From Candidatus Anammoxibacter sp. (lineage in GTDB: Bacteria > Planctomycetota > Brocadiia > Brocadiales > Anammoxibacteraceae), in assembly GCA_021777055.1 (NCBI GenBank), contig JAIQZO010000023.1:1-64000 (forward strand): a DNA stretch of 64,000 bases, given 5' to 3'. This document shows, one piece after another, positions 1-10,460 of the stretch. The translations under genes were made by a program, and so were the position numbers. Below the pieces are notes generated by a model. It did not search any database. It saw only the letters and a program-made list of their open reading frames with translations, and was not told the origin of the DNA. Position 1 is the stretch's first letter, and every line of letters begins with the position of its first letter.

Positions 1-65
1 AATAAAGCGACGAAGAAACATTAATTAACAATAGTGAGATTTTGTAAAATTATATAAATAGATAG

Positions 66-309
66 GCGTTGTCCGGTTATCTATTTGCATGGCAGATATA
101 GGCGCTAACATCCAGTGCCTAAAATGCCTAAATTGCCTAAAATGAGCTAAAATTATAGAATGTTATTTATTATTAATAAGAAACTACACTATAAATTTTA
201 GGCACTTTAAGTAATTTAGGCATTTTAGGCAATTCTCTACACTATGATATAGAAAAATATCCATAAATATGGAACATTATTGCATTTCAAAAGGCTAACC
301 GGACAACGC
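66..309. repeat. Palindromic mobile-element-like repeat
   Basis: A perfect 14-bp inverted repeat (GCGTTGTCCGGTTA at 66-79, complement at 296-309) bounds this segment. Inside, GCCTAAA-type motifs around 115-160 recur inverted around 199-232, so the whole piece is an imperfect palindrome. A 26-bp stretch (135-160) recurs with one mismatch at 11474-11499. No ORF is present. It resembles a MITE-like non-autonomous element; that reading is inference. Confidence 0.55.
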
Positions 310-728
310 TGATAAATAGAGGTAAGTTCAAACCAGTTTCAGAAAATATTAAACGTGTTTAAATTGCAATCAGAACTAAATCCTCTTGTTACAATGCTTC
401 GTCTTGCAATGTTGTATACCAGAAGCATGTATATTGTCGTTTAACAAAAGTTGCAATATTCATTGCTGTGTCTCTAGGAGAATGAATTCCCAGCCAAAGA
501 GTGATAATAAGGAGAACCTCTAGAAGGAATTAACTACAAGTTAGAGGCAAAGATGATTCAAGAGGAAGTGCTGGAGTATCACTAAAAGAATGTAGGTTTA
601 AAGAAATTTCCAGCACACGCTAAAAGATAGGAGATTGCGGTCTGAAACCGTTTTGTCAAATGGAAATCTCTGTAAAATTTAATTCTCCACTTTACGGAAG
701 GTTACTTTAATGGTAAAAAGTTGTAATC
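310..728. other. Spacer with no recognised gene
   Basis: About 420 bases of AT-rich sequence left of leuD. I see no ORF with a ribosome binding site, no tRNA and no clear hairpin other than the palindrome that starts at 729. Confidence 0.5.
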
Positions 729-750
729 CTTAAAATAGATCTATTTTAAG
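729..750 (-). terminator. Palindrome overlapping the leuD stop
   Basis: A perfect 22-bp palindrome (arm CTTAAAATAGA) overlaps the leuD stop codon. It could form a short AT-rich stem at the 3' end of the leuD message. It lacks a GC-rich stem, so termination is uncertain. Confidence 0.35.
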
Positions 751-1234
751 CCGACACTTTTTGCTTTACATAGTTCATTAAACCACCGGCATCAATAATC
801 TCACGCAGCTCCTGAGGATAGGGTTCTGCTCCATAGTTCTTACCTGTAGAATGGTTTGTAATTTTACCGTTTGCAATGTCAACTTCAACCTCATCGCCCT
901 CAGATATCCCGTCAACAGCTTCTTTGCATTCAAATATAGGTAGTCCGATATTTATGGAATTCCTAAAAAATATTCGTGCAAATGATTTTGCTATTACACA
1001 TGATAGACCAGCGGCCTTTATTGCAATAGGTGCATGTTCCCTTGATGAGCCGCACCCAAAATTTTCGTCCGCAACTATAATATCTCCCTTTGATATTTTT
1101 TCTACAAAACCTGCATCAGCATCTTCCATACAGTGCTTTGCCAGCTCAGCTTCATCTGACGTATTCAGATATCTTGCAGGAATAATCTCATCGGTATTTA
1201 TATTGTCTTTAAATTTCCAACATTTTCCATTCAT
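746..1234 (-). CDS. leuD: 3-isopropylmalate dehydratase small subunit
   Basis: Small (swivelling-domain) subunit of isopropylmalate isomerase, which with LeuC interconverts 2- and 3-isopropylmalate in leucine biosynthesis. At 162 residues it has the short archaeal-type LeuD length. The N-terminal motif [11 protein letters not shown] (residues 13-23) and the substrate-loop motif [10 protein letters not shown] (60-69) are both present. The large subunit lies about 4.7 kb away at 5930-7189 on the same strand, separated by the activase gene, so the two are not adjacent as is usual. No strong ribosome binding site precedes the ATG. A homoaconitase-like or other hydrolyase specificity cannot be excluded from sequence alone, but the domain assignment is firm. 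Confidence 0.93.
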   Translation of the reverse strand: MNGKCWKFKDNINTDEIIPARYLNTSDEAELAKHCMEDADAGFVEKISKGDIIVADENFGCGSSREHAPIAIKAAGLSCVIAKSFARIFFRNSINIGLPIFECKEAVDGISEGDEVEVDIANGKITNHSTGKNYGAEPYPQELREIIDAGGLMNYVKQKVSA

Positions 1235-1343
1235 TTTTCTTTACGGTCTCAATGTTCTCTGTACTTGATCAAAATAAATCCAAGCAAACTTCACTTAGCT
1301 TCGATAAATCTTCTACAATGTCATTCCCAATCCAAAACATATA

Positions 1344-1378
1344 TTACACGTTTCCGGAACAAACACGGAAACGTGTAA
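1344..1378 (-). terminator. Hairpin 3' of the activase gene
   Basis: A perfect 13-bp inverted repeat (TTACACGTTTCCG at 1344-1356, complement at 1366-1378) with a 9-base loop lies just after the activase stop codon. The run of T that follows on the minus strand is weak. It probably ends or stabilises the activase transcript. Confidence 0.6.
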
Positions 1379-1392
1379 TTAACATTATTAAT

Positions 1393-4300
1393 TTAATTGC
1401 TACTACTACCTACCAAATCCAAGCCAAGTCGGCTCTCCATCCTCTGATGAGTCTGATGCATAAACGCTTCCAGTCTGGTCTCCTGGTTAGTCTCTTCCTG
1501 GCCGTCAAAGGCAATCTTTATGCAAGGTATTCCATCATGATCCTTCTGGAACTTTTCCATAACGGAATTAACAATGGTTCCCGGCATACAGTAAAACGGC
1601 AGCAAGTTTGCAATTCCGTCAAAATTCTCTTCCGCATATTCGGTAGCCCTTCCAAAACTCAACACCGGATCACCTCTGTATGAATCATCTATGTAGCGTT
1701 TTCCCATTTTAATAACCTCTTTTGAAGATTTTTCATGGGAAAAGAGCTTTACTATATTTTTAAATGGTTTTCCTATCCTAAACTCATCAAAGCGCTGGAA
1801 CCCTTCAGAAATAAATTCTCCCAGCAGTCCTTTGTAATCACTCTTTCTTTTACACTCTTCACGACGCAGATGACCAATATAATTAATCCATTCAGTAAAA
1901 GGAGGAAATACCAGTTCACCGCCCAGTTTCTCTATCCTTTTCTCAAGGAAATTATTAGAGAAATCGTTGCATCTCACATAAACCTCACCAATAACACCAA
2001 TACGTGGCCTTGGTTGGCTTCTATCTACCTTTACCCGTTCAAACGCTTCTACCACTTCATTACTAACGCTAACAAGGCTTCTGTTGCTCGCTAGAACCTT
2101 TTCCGCCTTTTTTAGAAATCTATTATAAACCCTTTCAGCATCACCTGGGTTTACTTCATACGGTCTTGTCTGACGTAGCATCTTCTGCATATAATCAACA
2201 AGAACAATACCATTCCATGCCATCCTTTTAAATTTACTGCCAAGGTTTTTTGTATCTTCATCATAGTTATCTCCCTGATCAAGGCTGAAAATTGGCACAT
2301 CAGGGAATCCCAAATCATCAAGTATTTTACGGTGAAATGTCGAATATTGACCGAAACGACATGGGCCTGATGCTGTTGCCATCAGGAATGCACTCGCCTC
2401 CGCATCAAAGTCCTTACACATTGCCTTCTTTATTATATCTCCAGTTGTTATAATTGCCGGATAACACTCTTTACCAGATGTGTACTTTCTGGCAAGGTCA
2501 AGACACTCTTTATCTGCCATTGGTAACGCTACGCCATTTACACCATTTGCGCGCATGGCAGCGGCAAACATCCTGCCGTGATCAAGCATATGAGGTATGT
2601 AAATTGTCCTTTTCCTTACCTTTTTAACATCATAAGGTACTTTTACTTTCTCTTCTTTAAGCTCATACCTTGCATTTTTAAGACTGTCTAGAAACGCTTC
2701 ACACCTTGTTATTGCACCAACATCAGAGCTGTGTTCATCAATTTCAAGGGTTAAATACGGTTTTCCTCGCATCTCATCTGCAAAATACTTGGAGATAAAC
2801 GAATCGGGACCGCATCCGAAATTAGTAATGTACACAGGATACAACCTTTTGTCCTTTGCCACAGATCTTGCCGTAGCCAGTATCTTTTGCCCATATTTCC
2901 AGTACATATTCGGGAAATCACGGGCAATTTCCTCTATGTCCAGAGGAAGGAAATCCATTGGTATAGCAACCACACCCAAATCACGAAGCTTCTCAGGCAG
3001 ATTAAGGTTCATTCCACGATCGCATCCATTATATGAACGGCTAACAATAACAAGGGCCACCTCATCTTCGCCTAATTTCTCCAGAATCTCTATTCCCCTG
3101 TCAACATTACTATTTGTAAACTTATCCAATGACTCCCATGATGCATTTATGGCATCATCAACTTTAGTGCCTGATTGTCCCAGATCACTGGCCAGCTTTC
3201 GCAGTGTATTATTTACATGCTCTTTACCGTATTCAAAATGAATTACCGGCGCTAACAGCTCGAACTTCTTTGCCTCCAGATCCACCGCTGATTGTATAAG
3301 GTACGGCATACACTGCACGTATGGACAAGCATATGAGTGTGTTATCGTTGTACAACTGTGAGATAGGTTTATGATGCTTGGAATAAAGAGATAATCAATA
3401 TCCTTGTCAAGCATATCTATTGCATGACCATGTCCCACCTTAACAGGAAAACACGTCTCTGCATTTACGCTCTCCACACCCTTATGTATAATCTCTTTGT
3501 TGGTATCACCAGAGAGTACAATCTCCATCCCCAGCTCGGTAAAGAAACCCTTCCAGAAAGGATAGAGTTCATGAAATGTCGTAATCTGAGGCATGCCGAT
3601 CTTTTTACCAATAGGATTAGCAGGCTTATCATTAGGATAGGAATTCAACAGCGCACTTCGTCTCTCATTAAATAATCTTGGAAGTCCCTGACCACCTTTG
3701 TGCTTTTTCTCCTCATCGTACTTTCCGCATCTGCTGCCATAATGGAGTGGCGCTTGACCGGTAATAGTAACCTTTCTTACCTCACACATATTTGAGCAAT
3801 CTTTACACTCAAAAGAACTTAACTCAAATTTCTTATCCCTCAAATCAAAGCCTCTAAAACCTGCATCGTCCCAGGTACGCTCTTCCATTGCAATTACTGC
3901 ACACCCGATAGCACCCATAATATCGTGGTGAGGTGGTACAATAATTTCTTTTCCAGTTACCATCTCAAATGCAGCCTTAACACCTTTGTTTGCAGCAACG
4001 CCACCCTGGAAGAATATCTTGTTACCAATCTTTCGATTCTCAACAACACGGTTAATATAGTTTAATACAATGGAGTATGAGAGACCCGCAACCAGGTCGT
4101 TTTTAGGAACTCCTAGCTGCTGATGGTGATTCAGATCAGATTCCATGAAAACAGTACATCTTTCACCAAGCGGAGCAGGACATCCTGAATCCAACGCCTT
4201 TGTCCCGAACTCCTTAATAATATTTATATCTAGCTTTTCCGCCTGCTCTTCCAAAAATGAACCGGTCCCAGCAGCGCAAACCTTGTTCATTGTAAAGTCG

Positions 4301-5640
4301 ACTATTGCACCGTTTTCAAGACTGATGTATTTGGAATCCTGTCCACCTATTTCAAATATTGTGTCAACCTCCTTATCTATGGAAGCAGCACCAGTAGCAT
4401 GTGCAGTAATCTCATTTTTGGCTAGATCAGCCCCTATAAAATCGGCAATCAGATAACGACCGGAACCTGTGGTAACAACACCTTTAACATTAACCTTATC
4501 CGCAACCTCCTCACCAACTTCATACAGACCTCTTTTAACTGCCTCAATAGGACGGCCGGCAGTCATAAGGTAACGTCTGGCAAGGACGTTTCTATCTTTA
4601 TCAAGTACAACAACGTTAGTACTAATGGAACCTATATCAACACCAACATAAGCATCCACCTTTTCGGTAGATGAAATCTTAATAGACTCGTCTACAATCT
4701 TATACTCAGTTCCAGTTAACCCACTAAGGTTTGATTTCTTAACGGTCCTCTCATTCATATATTGTTCAAGCGCATCTAAACCGTTAAAAGGAGAATATAC
4801 CTGTTTGTCAATAATAGTGAATGCCGCGCCTAGGGCTCCCATTGTATTAAAATACTTTGGAACGACAAGTTCACCTTGTCCCAGTTCAAGTAGTTCTTCA
4901 AATGCTTTTATGATACCTTTATTCGCAGCAACTCCACCTTGAAATGCAACCGGCTTAATAAATTCTTTTCCCTTTGCAATGTTACTTTTAAAGTTTCTTA
5001 CCAGCGCAAAACATAATCCGGCAACAATATCATGGACCGGGGTAGCCTCCTGCTGTAAATGTATCATATCTGTCTTTGCAAAAACACTACATCTGCCTGC
5101 AATTCTGGGTGGTTTTTCTGACTGAAGCGCCATATCCCCAAACTCATCTTCAATGGAAACGCCTAACCTTGTCGCCTGTTGGTCAAGAAATGAACCAGTA
5201 CCAGCCGCGCACATTGTGTTCATGGCAAAGTCTACAACCTTTGTCTTTTGCTTATTCGCATCGCTATCAACAAACATGAATTTGGAGTCTTCACCGCCAA
5301 TTTCTATAATAGTCCGTACTTCAGGATGGAAATATCCGGTAGCCATGCTTTGGGCAACAACCTCGTTAATAAAAGATATACCCAGTATTTCAGACAAGAG
5401 TTTACCACCTGTCCCTGTAACAGCAATTGAACTTATATCGTCTATAGAACTTCTGCTGAGAATATCATTTAAAACAAGGAGTATAGTCTCCACCGGCTGT
5501 CCATGGGAACGCACATAGTGATTTTCTAGAACATTCTTTGCTCTGTCAACCAAAACAGCTTTAACACTTACAGAACCGATATCTATACCAATAAACTTGT
5601 CTGACTCCGAAATTTTGCTGCCAATATTACTTTTTATCAC
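1393..5640 (-). CDS. Double-headed acyl-CoA dehydratase activase
   Basis: Very large (1415 residues) protein of the BadF/BadG/BcrA/BcrD (2-hydroxyglutaryl-CoA dehydratase activator) ASKHA ATPase family. Two complete activator domains are visible. The first starts at FIGIDIGSVSVKAVL (16-30), with GGEDSK at 115-120 and candidate Fe-S cysteines C144 and C184. The second starts at YVGVDIGSIS (331-340), with GGQDSK at 432-437 and C455 and C495. From about residue 655 a DUF2229-type region follows, beginning near IGMPQITTFHELYPF, and then a CoA-enzyme-activase-like C-terminal part with many cysteines. Family members use ATP to drive low-potential electron transfer to radical dehydratases or reductases. 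The substrate here is unknown and no partner dehydratase subunits are nearby. It sits between leuD and leuC on the same strand, but no functional link to leucine synthesis is implied. Confidence 0.9.
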   Translation of the reverse strand: MIKSNIGSKISESDKFIGIDIGSVSVKAVLVDRAKNVLENHYVRSHGQPVETILLVLNDILSRSSIDDISSIAVTGTGGKLLSEILGISFINEVVAQSMATGYFHPEVRTIIEIGGEDSKFMFVDSDANKQKTKVVDFAMNTMCAAGTGSFLDQQATRLGVSIEDEFGDMALQSEKPPRIAGRCSVFAKTDMIHLQQEATPVHDIVAGLCFALVRNFKSNIAKGKEFIKPVAFQGGVAANKGIIKAFEELLELGQGELVVPKYFNTMGALGAAFTIIDKQVYSPFNGLDALEQYMNERTVKKSNLSGLTGTEYKIVDESIKISSTEKVDAYVGVDIGSISTNVVVLDKDRNVLARRYLMTAGRPIEAVKRGLYEVGEEVADKVNVKGVVTTGSGRYLIADFIGADLAKNEITAHATGAASIDKEVDTIFEIGGQDSKYISLENGAIVDFTMNKVCAAGTGSFLEEQAEKLDINIIKEFGTKALDSGCPAPLGERCTVFMESDLNHHQQLGVPKNDLVAGLSYSIVLNYINRVVENRKIGNKIFFQGGVAANKGVKAAFEMVTGKEIIVPPHHDIMGAIGCAVIAMEERTWDDAGFRGFDLRDKKFELSSFECKDCSNMCEVRKVTITGQAPLHYGSRCGKYDEEKKHKGGQGLPRLFNERRSALLNSYPNDKPANPIGKKIGMPQITTFHELYPFWKGFFTELGMEIVLSGDTNKEIIHKGVESVNAETCFPVKVGHGHAIDMLDKDIDYLFIPSIINLSHSCTTITHSYACPYVQCMPYLIQSAVDLEAKKFELLAPVIHFEYGKEHVNNTLRKLASDLGQSGTKVDDAINASWESLDKFTNSNVDRGIEILEKLGEDEVALVIVSRSYNGCDRGMNLNLPEKLRDLGVVAIPMDFLPLDIEEIARDFPNMYWKYGQKILATARSVAKDKRLYPVYITNFGCGPDSFISKYFADEMRGKPYLTLEIDEHSSDVGAITRCEAFLDSLKNARYELKEEKVKVPYDVKKVRKRTIYIPHMLDHGRMFAAAMRANGVNGVALPMADKECLDLARKYTSGKECYPAIITTGDIIKKAMCKDFDAEASAFLMATASGPCRFGQYSTFHRKILDDLGFPDVPIFSLDQGDNYDEDTKNLGSKFKRMAWNGIVLVDYMQKMLRQTRPYEVNPGDAERVYNRFLKKAEKVLASNRSLVSVSNEVVEAFERVKVDRSQPRPRIGVIGEVYVRCNDFSNNFLEKRIEKLGGELVFPPFTEWINYIGHLRREECKRKSDYKGLLGEFISEGFQRFDEFRIGKPFKNIVKLFSHEKSSKEVIKMGKRYIDDSYRGDPVLSFGRATEYAEENFDGIANLLPFYCMPGTIVNSVMEKFQKDHDGIPCIKIAFDGQEETNQETRLEAFMHQTHQRMESRLGLDLVGSSSN

Positions 5641-5693
5641 AGCACATCTCCCTATTTATAACAAATTAAAAAAACTTTAGCGTATAGTGATAG

Positions 5694-5744
5694 ATATACT
5701 TCGAATGGAAACAAACTTGATATTTATACCTATTCGAAGTATAT
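5694..5744. terminator. Hairpin between leuC and the activase gene
   Basis: A perfect 13-bp inverted repeat (ATATACTTCGAAT at 5694-5706, complement at 5732-5744) lies in the spacer upstream of the activase start. It could be a leuC terminator or an operator for the activase gene. There is no T-run to decide. Confidence 0.4.
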
Positions 5745-5785
5745 ACTCAAATCACTCAGGAATTCAACATTTAGTAGTACATTTT

Positions 5786-5927
5786 CCAGCTATCTTTGAA
5801 TGTTATTCAATCATGCTTTCCTCTATGTAGCTATGGCTACACTCGAGAAAATACTCAATCATAACCTACAAATCTAACCAAAACGTGAATCACTAAATGT
5901 CGAACTCCAGAGTGCTTTAAGTATAAA
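5786..5927. repeat. Dispersed repeat, copy A
   Basis: About 142 bases that align over their full length, with many substitutions, to 19425-19566. Shared blocks include TTATTCAATC, AATCTAACCAAAAC and CACTTTAAGTATA-like ends. Both copies lie immediately 3' of a minus-strand gene or in its trailer. No ORF. Confidence 0.6.
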
Positions 5928-5929
5928 AC

Positions 5930-7189
5930 TTAACAGTTATCAGGGTGTGTAATCTTTCCGGTAACTGCAGAAGCGGCGGCAACCGCTGGATTGCAAAGAT
6001 ATATTTTACTATCTGGATGCCCCATCCTGCCAACAAAATTTCTATTTGTTGTAGATAATGCAGATTCACCTTCCGCAAGGATACCCATATGCCCTCCCAG
6101 ACAAGGCCCACATGTGGGAGTTGAGACGGCGGCCTCAGCCTCAATAAACGTCTCCAACAATCCTTCTTTCAGGGCTTGTTTATATATATCTTGAGTAGCA
6201 GGTATAACTATTAGGCGAATAGAAGGGGCCACTTTTTTTCCTTTTATAACATCTGCAGCAATCCGCAAATCGGATATGCGACCATTTGTGCATGAACCTA
6301 TAATAACCTGATCAATCTTTACATTGGTAACCTCATCAACAGGTTTAGTATTCTCAGGTAAATCAGGCAACGCAATTTGAGGAGCTATGCTACCAACATC
6401 AATCTGGATTGTCTCTTTATAAACGCAGTCTGAATCGCTTTGAAAAACTTTATAATCGCGCTCTGTACGGCCATCCACATAATCTTTAGTACAATCATCA
6501 AACCCGATTATCCCATTCTTAGCACCAGCTTCAATAGCCATATTGCAGATTGTCATCCTATCATCTATGGATAGATGTGGAATTGTATCACCAGTAAATT
6601 CCATAGCGTTATATAACGCACCGTTCACACCAATTTTACCTATGATATAGAGAATAATGTCTTTACCACCTACCCACTTACCAGGTTTACCACTTAAAAC
6701 AAAGTTAATAGTCTCCGGCACCTTAAACCAGACTTTACCGGTGGCAAAACATGCAGCAAGATCAGTACTACCAACTCCAGTAGAAAGGGCCCCCAATGCG
6801 CCGTAAGTACAGGTGTGGGAATCCGCACCTATTATAAGGTCTCCAGGGCCCACGATCCCCTGCTCAGGCAGTAAAGCATGCTCCACCCCTACCCTACCTA
6901 CATCATAATAGTGTTTAATCCCAAATTTCTTTGAAAAATCGCGGAGCGCTTTAACTTGTTGAGCTGACTTTACATCCTTGTTCGGAGTAAAGTGATCCGG
7001 AATAAGGACTATCTTGTCAGGATCAAAAACCTTTTTAAGCCCGGCGCCATAGAATTCATTAATCGCAATGGGAGCCGTGATATCATTTCCAAGGCAAATA
7101 TCCACATTTGCGTAAACATACTGCCCGGCATGCACTTCGTCATGATCCGTATGCGCAGCAATAATCTTTTCGGTAATAGTCTTTCCCAT
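5930..7189 (-). CDS. leuC: 3-isopropylmalate dehydratase large subunit
   Basis: Aconitase-superfamily large subunit (419 residues, the shorter archaeal/HACN-type length) that carries the [4Fe-4S] cluster and pairs with LeuD in leucine biosynthesis. The cluster ligands fit C300 (in [10 protein letters not shown]), C360 and C363 (in [10 protein letters not shown]). The active-site motif [10 protein letters not shown] is at 121-130. The ATG at 7189 is consistent with the family N-terminus ([14 protein letters not shown]). Its partner leuD lies downstream beyond the activase gene. A homoaconitase activity is the main alternative. Confidence 0.93.
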   Translation of the reverse strand: MGKTITEKIIAAHTDHDEVHAGQYVYANVDICLGNDITAPIAINEFYGAGLKKVFDPDKIVLIPDHFTPNKDVKSAQQVKALRDFSKKFGIKHYYDVGRVGVEHALLPEQGIVGPGDLIIGADSHTCTYGALGALSTGVGSTDLAACFATGKVWFKVPETINFVLSGKPGKWVGGKDIILYIIGKIGVNGALYNAMEFTGDTIPHLSIDDRMTICNMAIEAGAKNGIIGFDDCTKDYVDGRTERDYKVFQSDSDCVYKETIQIDVGSIAPQIALPDLPENTKPVDEVTNVKIDQVIIGSCTNGRISDLRIAADVIKGKKVAPSIRLIVIPATQDIYKQALKEGLLETFIEAEAAVSTPTCGPCLGGHMGILAEGESALSTTNRNFVGRMGHPDSKIYLCNPAVAAASAVTGKITHPDNC

Positions 7190-7373
7190 TGTATTCTGAC
7201 AAACTATAAAAATAGACCTGTATTTAAATATTTAAAGATACTTTCTATAATGGTTCGGTGATATGAGGAATGTAGAAATGCAAAAAAATGCTGATATGCG
7301 TTTCGTTATCTCAAACCTAAATTAATAGCAGATATAAAATATATCATACATTTTTTTTTGGTTTAAATGCACG

Positions 7374-7399
7374 ACATTCTGTCCTTGCAGACAGAATGT
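7374..7399 (-). terminator. Hairpin after the zinc-ribbon gene
   Basis: A perfect 10-bp inverted repeat (ACATTCTGTC at 7374-7383, complement at 7390-7399) with a 6-base loop directly follows the stop of the minus-strand gene at 7403. There is no T-run on that strand, so the function is tentative. Confidence 0.5.
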
Positions 7400-7402
7400 G
7401 CA

Positions 7403-7711
7403 CTAATTCTCTGAAAACCTCTTGTATTGGAATGTTTTAATTGAAACTGGATTCTTATGATAACTCTTGTAGCAAGCCTGACACAAATCAAACTCAAACG
7501 TATTGTACTCTATCTCATCTAACTCGTCACAAATATTTTCATCCTCATCTTCGTCCATTACAAAATCTTCATTTTCTATACATTCGGTATCTAATGTATC
7601 GTCATCAAGATCATTTGCAATATATGTCTCTATTTTTACTTTATATCTAATATCATCATTAGAGTTCAAATTCTTTTTACAGCCGTCACAAGTATAATGA
7701 ATCATAAACAT
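7403..7711 (-). CDS. Small acidic zinc-ribbon protein
   Basis: A 102-residue protein with CDGCKK near residues 8-13 and CQAC near 77-80, a pair of CxxC knuckles expected to bind one zinc. Between them is a strongly acidic stretch (about residues 34-68, rich in D and E) with no other motif. No signal peptide or membrane segment. It is a single gene flanked by hairpins and not close to thrC (about 180 bases). I do not recognise a named family. A zinc-binding cytoplasmic role is all the sequence supports. Confidence 0.65.
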   Translation of the reverse strand: MFMIHYTCDGCKKNLNSNDDIRYKVKIETYIANDLDDDTLDTECIENEDFVMDEDEDENICDELDEIEYNTFEFDLCQACYKSYHKNPVSIKTFQYKRFSEN

Positions 7712-7892
7712 TCGCCTCCAGCTAAATGGTCAATAGTAAACAAATGCCCAGCATTCAGATTTAACTGATTTTAAAGGTTCTTATTACTAAAAATCTAATG
7801 GATCATGTTGCAACATATGCTAACTGTATTATAGGTTAGCATCATATTTTGTCAAGAGTTAAGTAGCAACATGTCATATCGTTTCTATAAAC

Positions 7893-9230
7893 CTACCTAC
7901 TATTACTCTCTAGTTTGTTAAGTATAGCTTTACGTACGTCTTCATAACATGGCTTAAGCTCAATCGGTAAGTTTTGAAAACTCGGATTTACATTCTCAAT
8001 GCTATTTTCATGATACCTTATCTTAAAGTCTGAAAATTTAAGTCCATTCGCAGTGGAAATAACCACAACTTTATCACTACGTTTTATCTCTTTTTTCTCA
8101 ACTAGTTTTATTAAAGCGGACAATGCAACACCAGTATGAGGACAGCAAAAGAGCCCCGTATGATCTGCCATGGCTGAAGTGTTGGCTATCTCATCTTCAG
8201 TTGCCTCTTCCACCAGACCGTTAAATGTATTTAACACCTTGATAGCTTTATTTATACTTACCGGATTACCAATCTGTATAGCACTAGCTAAAGTCTTTTG
8301 TGCCTGTATGGGCTTATACTCTTTAAAACCAGTCAAAAAGCTTCTATATAACGGATTTGCGTTTGCGGCTTGAGCACATACAATCTTTGGGAATTTATCT
8401 ATGATACCTAAATCCCTTAACATGGTAAAACCGTTACCCAAAGCAGTTACATTCCCTAGATTCCCTCCCGGAATAATTATCACATCCGGGACTTCCCAGT
8501 CAAACTGCTGCACAATTTCAAAACTTACTGTCTTTTGGCCCTCTATGCGCAGAGAGTTCATGGAATTAGCAAGGTATATGTTATCGTTTTTGCAAATTTC
8601 TCTAACAATTTTCATACATCCATCAAAATCGGTATCAATGGAGAGAGTCAATGCACCGTTAGCAATTGGCTGAATCAGCTGAGCATTTGAAACCTTATCT
8701 TTGGGCAAAAACACTATGGCCGGAATACCAGCCGCAGCACAGTAGGCACTAAGTGCCGCAGACGTATCCCCAGTTGATGCACAGGCAACTGCTGGTATAT
8801 CCATACCAGAAGATTTCATCTGATTAACCATAGAGACCAATACGGTCATCCCCAGATCTTTAAACGAACCGGTATGGCTGTCGCCGCACTGTTTTATCCA
8901 GAGATCGTCAATTCCTATCTTATTACCTAACCTCTCAGCCCAAAACAGATTTGTCCCACCCTCATAAAGAGAAATAATGTTCTCATTTGCGATATTAGGG
9001 CAAACAAGCTCCTTCTTTCCCCACACCCCACTTCCATAAGGCCACAATGTTTTTCTATATCTTTCTTCAAAAAGGCTCTTCCAGGTATCACCATCCTGCT
9101 CCTTCAGTTTATTAATGTCATGACGTACCTCCAGCAAATTATTACATTTTTTACACTGGTAAATAATTTCATTTAGCTCATACTTTTCGTCACAGCCACC
9201 TATGCACTGAAACCAGGCCTTGTAATCCAT
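7893..9230 (-). CDS. thrC: Threonine synthase
   Basis: PLP-dependent enzyme (445 residues) that converts O-phosphohomoserine to threonine. The N-terminus carries a zinc ribbon (C9, C13, C26, C29). The PLP lysine lies in the motif [10 protein letters not shown] (K124). The phosphate-binding loop is the glycine-rich PGGNLGN, and the C-terminal motif [12 protein letters not shown] is typical of the longer bacterial and plant-type synthases. Cysteate synthase is a related alternative, but the zinc ribbon and full length favour ThrC. It is monocistronic here. Confidence 0.9.
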   Translation of the reverse strand: MDYKAWFQCIGGCDEKYELNEIIYQCKKCNNLLEVRHDINKLKEQDGDTWKSLFEERYRKTLWPYGSGVWGKKELVCPNIANENIISLYEGGTNLFWAERLGNKIGIDDLWIKQCGDSHTGSFKDLGMTVLVSMVNQMKSSGMDIPAVACASTGDTSAALSAYCAAAGIPAIVFLPKDKVSNAQLIQPIANGALTLSIDTDFDGCMKIVREICKNDNIYLANSMNSLRIEGQKTVSFEIVQQFDWEVPDVIIIPGGNLGNVTALGNGFTMLRDLGIIDKFPKIVCAQAANANPLYRSFLTGFKEYKPIQAQKTLASAIQIGNPVSINKAIKVLNTFNGLVEEATEDEIANTSAMADHTGLFCCPHTGVALSALIKLVEKKEIKRSDKVVVISTANGLKFSDFKIRYHENSIENVNPSFQNLPIELKPCYEDVRKAILNKLESNSR

Positions 9231-9761
9231 AAATTCTTAACCTTTCTTAATAAACCGATTATTCATAACATACCCCGGAAATACCCGGTTAGAAATTTAC
9301 TAAGATACCGTCCAGTCATTTTCTCCCAAGTCAAAATACAGCATATTCTGGACGAGCTCTTGAATTTAAAATTATAAAAAATTAGAAGTTTAATACAAGA
9401 AAAATAAACAAAAAGATCTAGCACTTCAACAGATTATTGCTCCCTAATGAAACTATGCTTGACCGCAAAAAAAACAATTCCATATCACATAAACTCTTTA
9501 AAATCTGCTTAATAGTAAATAAAACTTGAAAATTTGTGCACAAAATCGTATAGTTTGCAAAAAATCCAAAAAAACAGGTAAATTAATGATTGAATAATAT
9601 ATATCTAACGTGGCGAAACCCAACCAAATTGGGAATACAGAATCTAGAATAAAACATAGATTTTTAGTTACGAAAAGTTTTTTTCAAATTAGATTTATAT
9701 GGCAATTATTGCTATACTTAACTTTTATTTTTTTAGATTTAATATGGAGGTTTAAAAAAAA
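9231..9761. other. Long leader spacer with a repeat fragment
   Basis: About 530 bases between thrC and the plus-strand gene at 9762. Around 9610-9660 is a fragment of the dispersed palindromic element in reverse orientation (GGCGAAACC followed by GGGAATACAGAATC). A possible -10 box TATACT is at 9713-9718, about 43 bases before the start codon, without a good -35. Otherwise nothing is recognised. Confidence 0.45.
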
Positions 9762-10097
9762 ATGGTAGATGTATTTCAGTACGATGGAGAGCTCAAGCTC
9801 AAGTGTCATGATGGTGAAGTAAAAGCAATTAGAACAAAAATTGTTACATTAGGTACTGGTGATTTTACCGCACGGGGAGCAATAACAGAAGGCGGAGAAG
9901 TTGATTCCGCTATTTTGGCCTTTGGAGTAAACGGTTACAAAGGAAAAGTAACAGGAAAAACTGCAGGAGATGCAGGACTGGACAAATATATTATAGAATT
10001 TGACCTTACTGACACTGCTCCTGATTTACTAAAAAAAGGGTATGACAAAGCAAGGGCTACCGCTAAAATAGAACCTACAAGTTGGTCTGTTTGTTAA
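9762..10097 (+). CDS. Small beta-rich protein of unknown function
   Basis: A 111-residue protein with no signal peptide or membrane segment. It is preceded by a good ribosome binding site (ATGGAGGT about 12 bases before the ATG) and followed by an unusually strong terminator at 10136-10213. The sequence alternates beta-prone and glycine-rich stretches (EGGEVDSAILAFGVNGYKG, residues about 44-62) and ends in SWSVC. It is cysteine-poor apart from one N-terminal and one C-terminal Cys. I recognise no family. The isolated gene with strong expression signals suggests an abundant small cytoplasmic protein; this is inference. Confidence 0.7.
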   Translation: MVDVFQYDGELKLKCHDGEVKAIRTKIVTLGTGDFTARGAITEGGEVDSAILAFGVNGYKGKVTGKTAGDAGLDKYIIEFDLTDTAPDLLKKGYDKARATAKIEPTSWSVC

Positions 10098-10135
10098 AAA
10101 ACATATAAAAGAAATATAGTTAAACAACGAGTTTA

Positions 10136-10213
10136 ACCCTCAGAGAACGCAAAGAGTGCAGAAAATAACCTATTTATTATCTGCACTCTTTGCGTTCTCT
10201 GAGGGTATTTTTT
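10136..10213 (+). terminator. Very strong intrinsic terminator
   Basis: A perfect 26-bp stem (10137-10162 with 10180-10205; arm begins CCCTCAGAGAACGC) and a 17-base loop, followed by ATTTTTTT. It lies 39 bases after the stop of the small gene at 9762. This is the longest perfect hairpin I saw in the window. Confidence 0.92.
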
Positions 10214-10221
10214 TACAGTTT

Positions 10222-10460
10222 ATGGTATTACTTTATAAAAACGTCTTTTTCTTAAAGATTTTGCAGTTTTTATGGAATACAGAATACTGGAATCAAAAGT
10301 CCGAATAATAGAAAACATGATTCAGCCAAAGTACATATAAATTTACAATAAATAACTCTATTGAAAAAAAGAACAAATCTATGCTTTATTCTGAATTCTG
10401 ACTCCTGTATTCTGTATTTTGGTTGCGGTTTCGCAGCACAATGGTATTAACCTGTAAAGA
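10222..10460. repeat. Dispersed palindromic element, copy 1
   Basis: This copy begins with ATGGTATTACTTTATAAAAA and contains a TTTTTATGGAATACAGAAT block. It then has an inverted counterpart TTATTCTGAATTCTGACTCC and ends in GGTTGCGGTTTCGCAGCA and a second ATGGTATTA. The same order recurs at 11279, 14221, 17130 and, inverted, at 17995 and 25267. No ORF. It resembles a MITE. Confidence 0.75.

Noticed and set aside
1252..2094. Plus-strand ORFs within and before the activase gene
   Set aside because: They are antisense to strongly conserved coding sequence and have no family resemblance.
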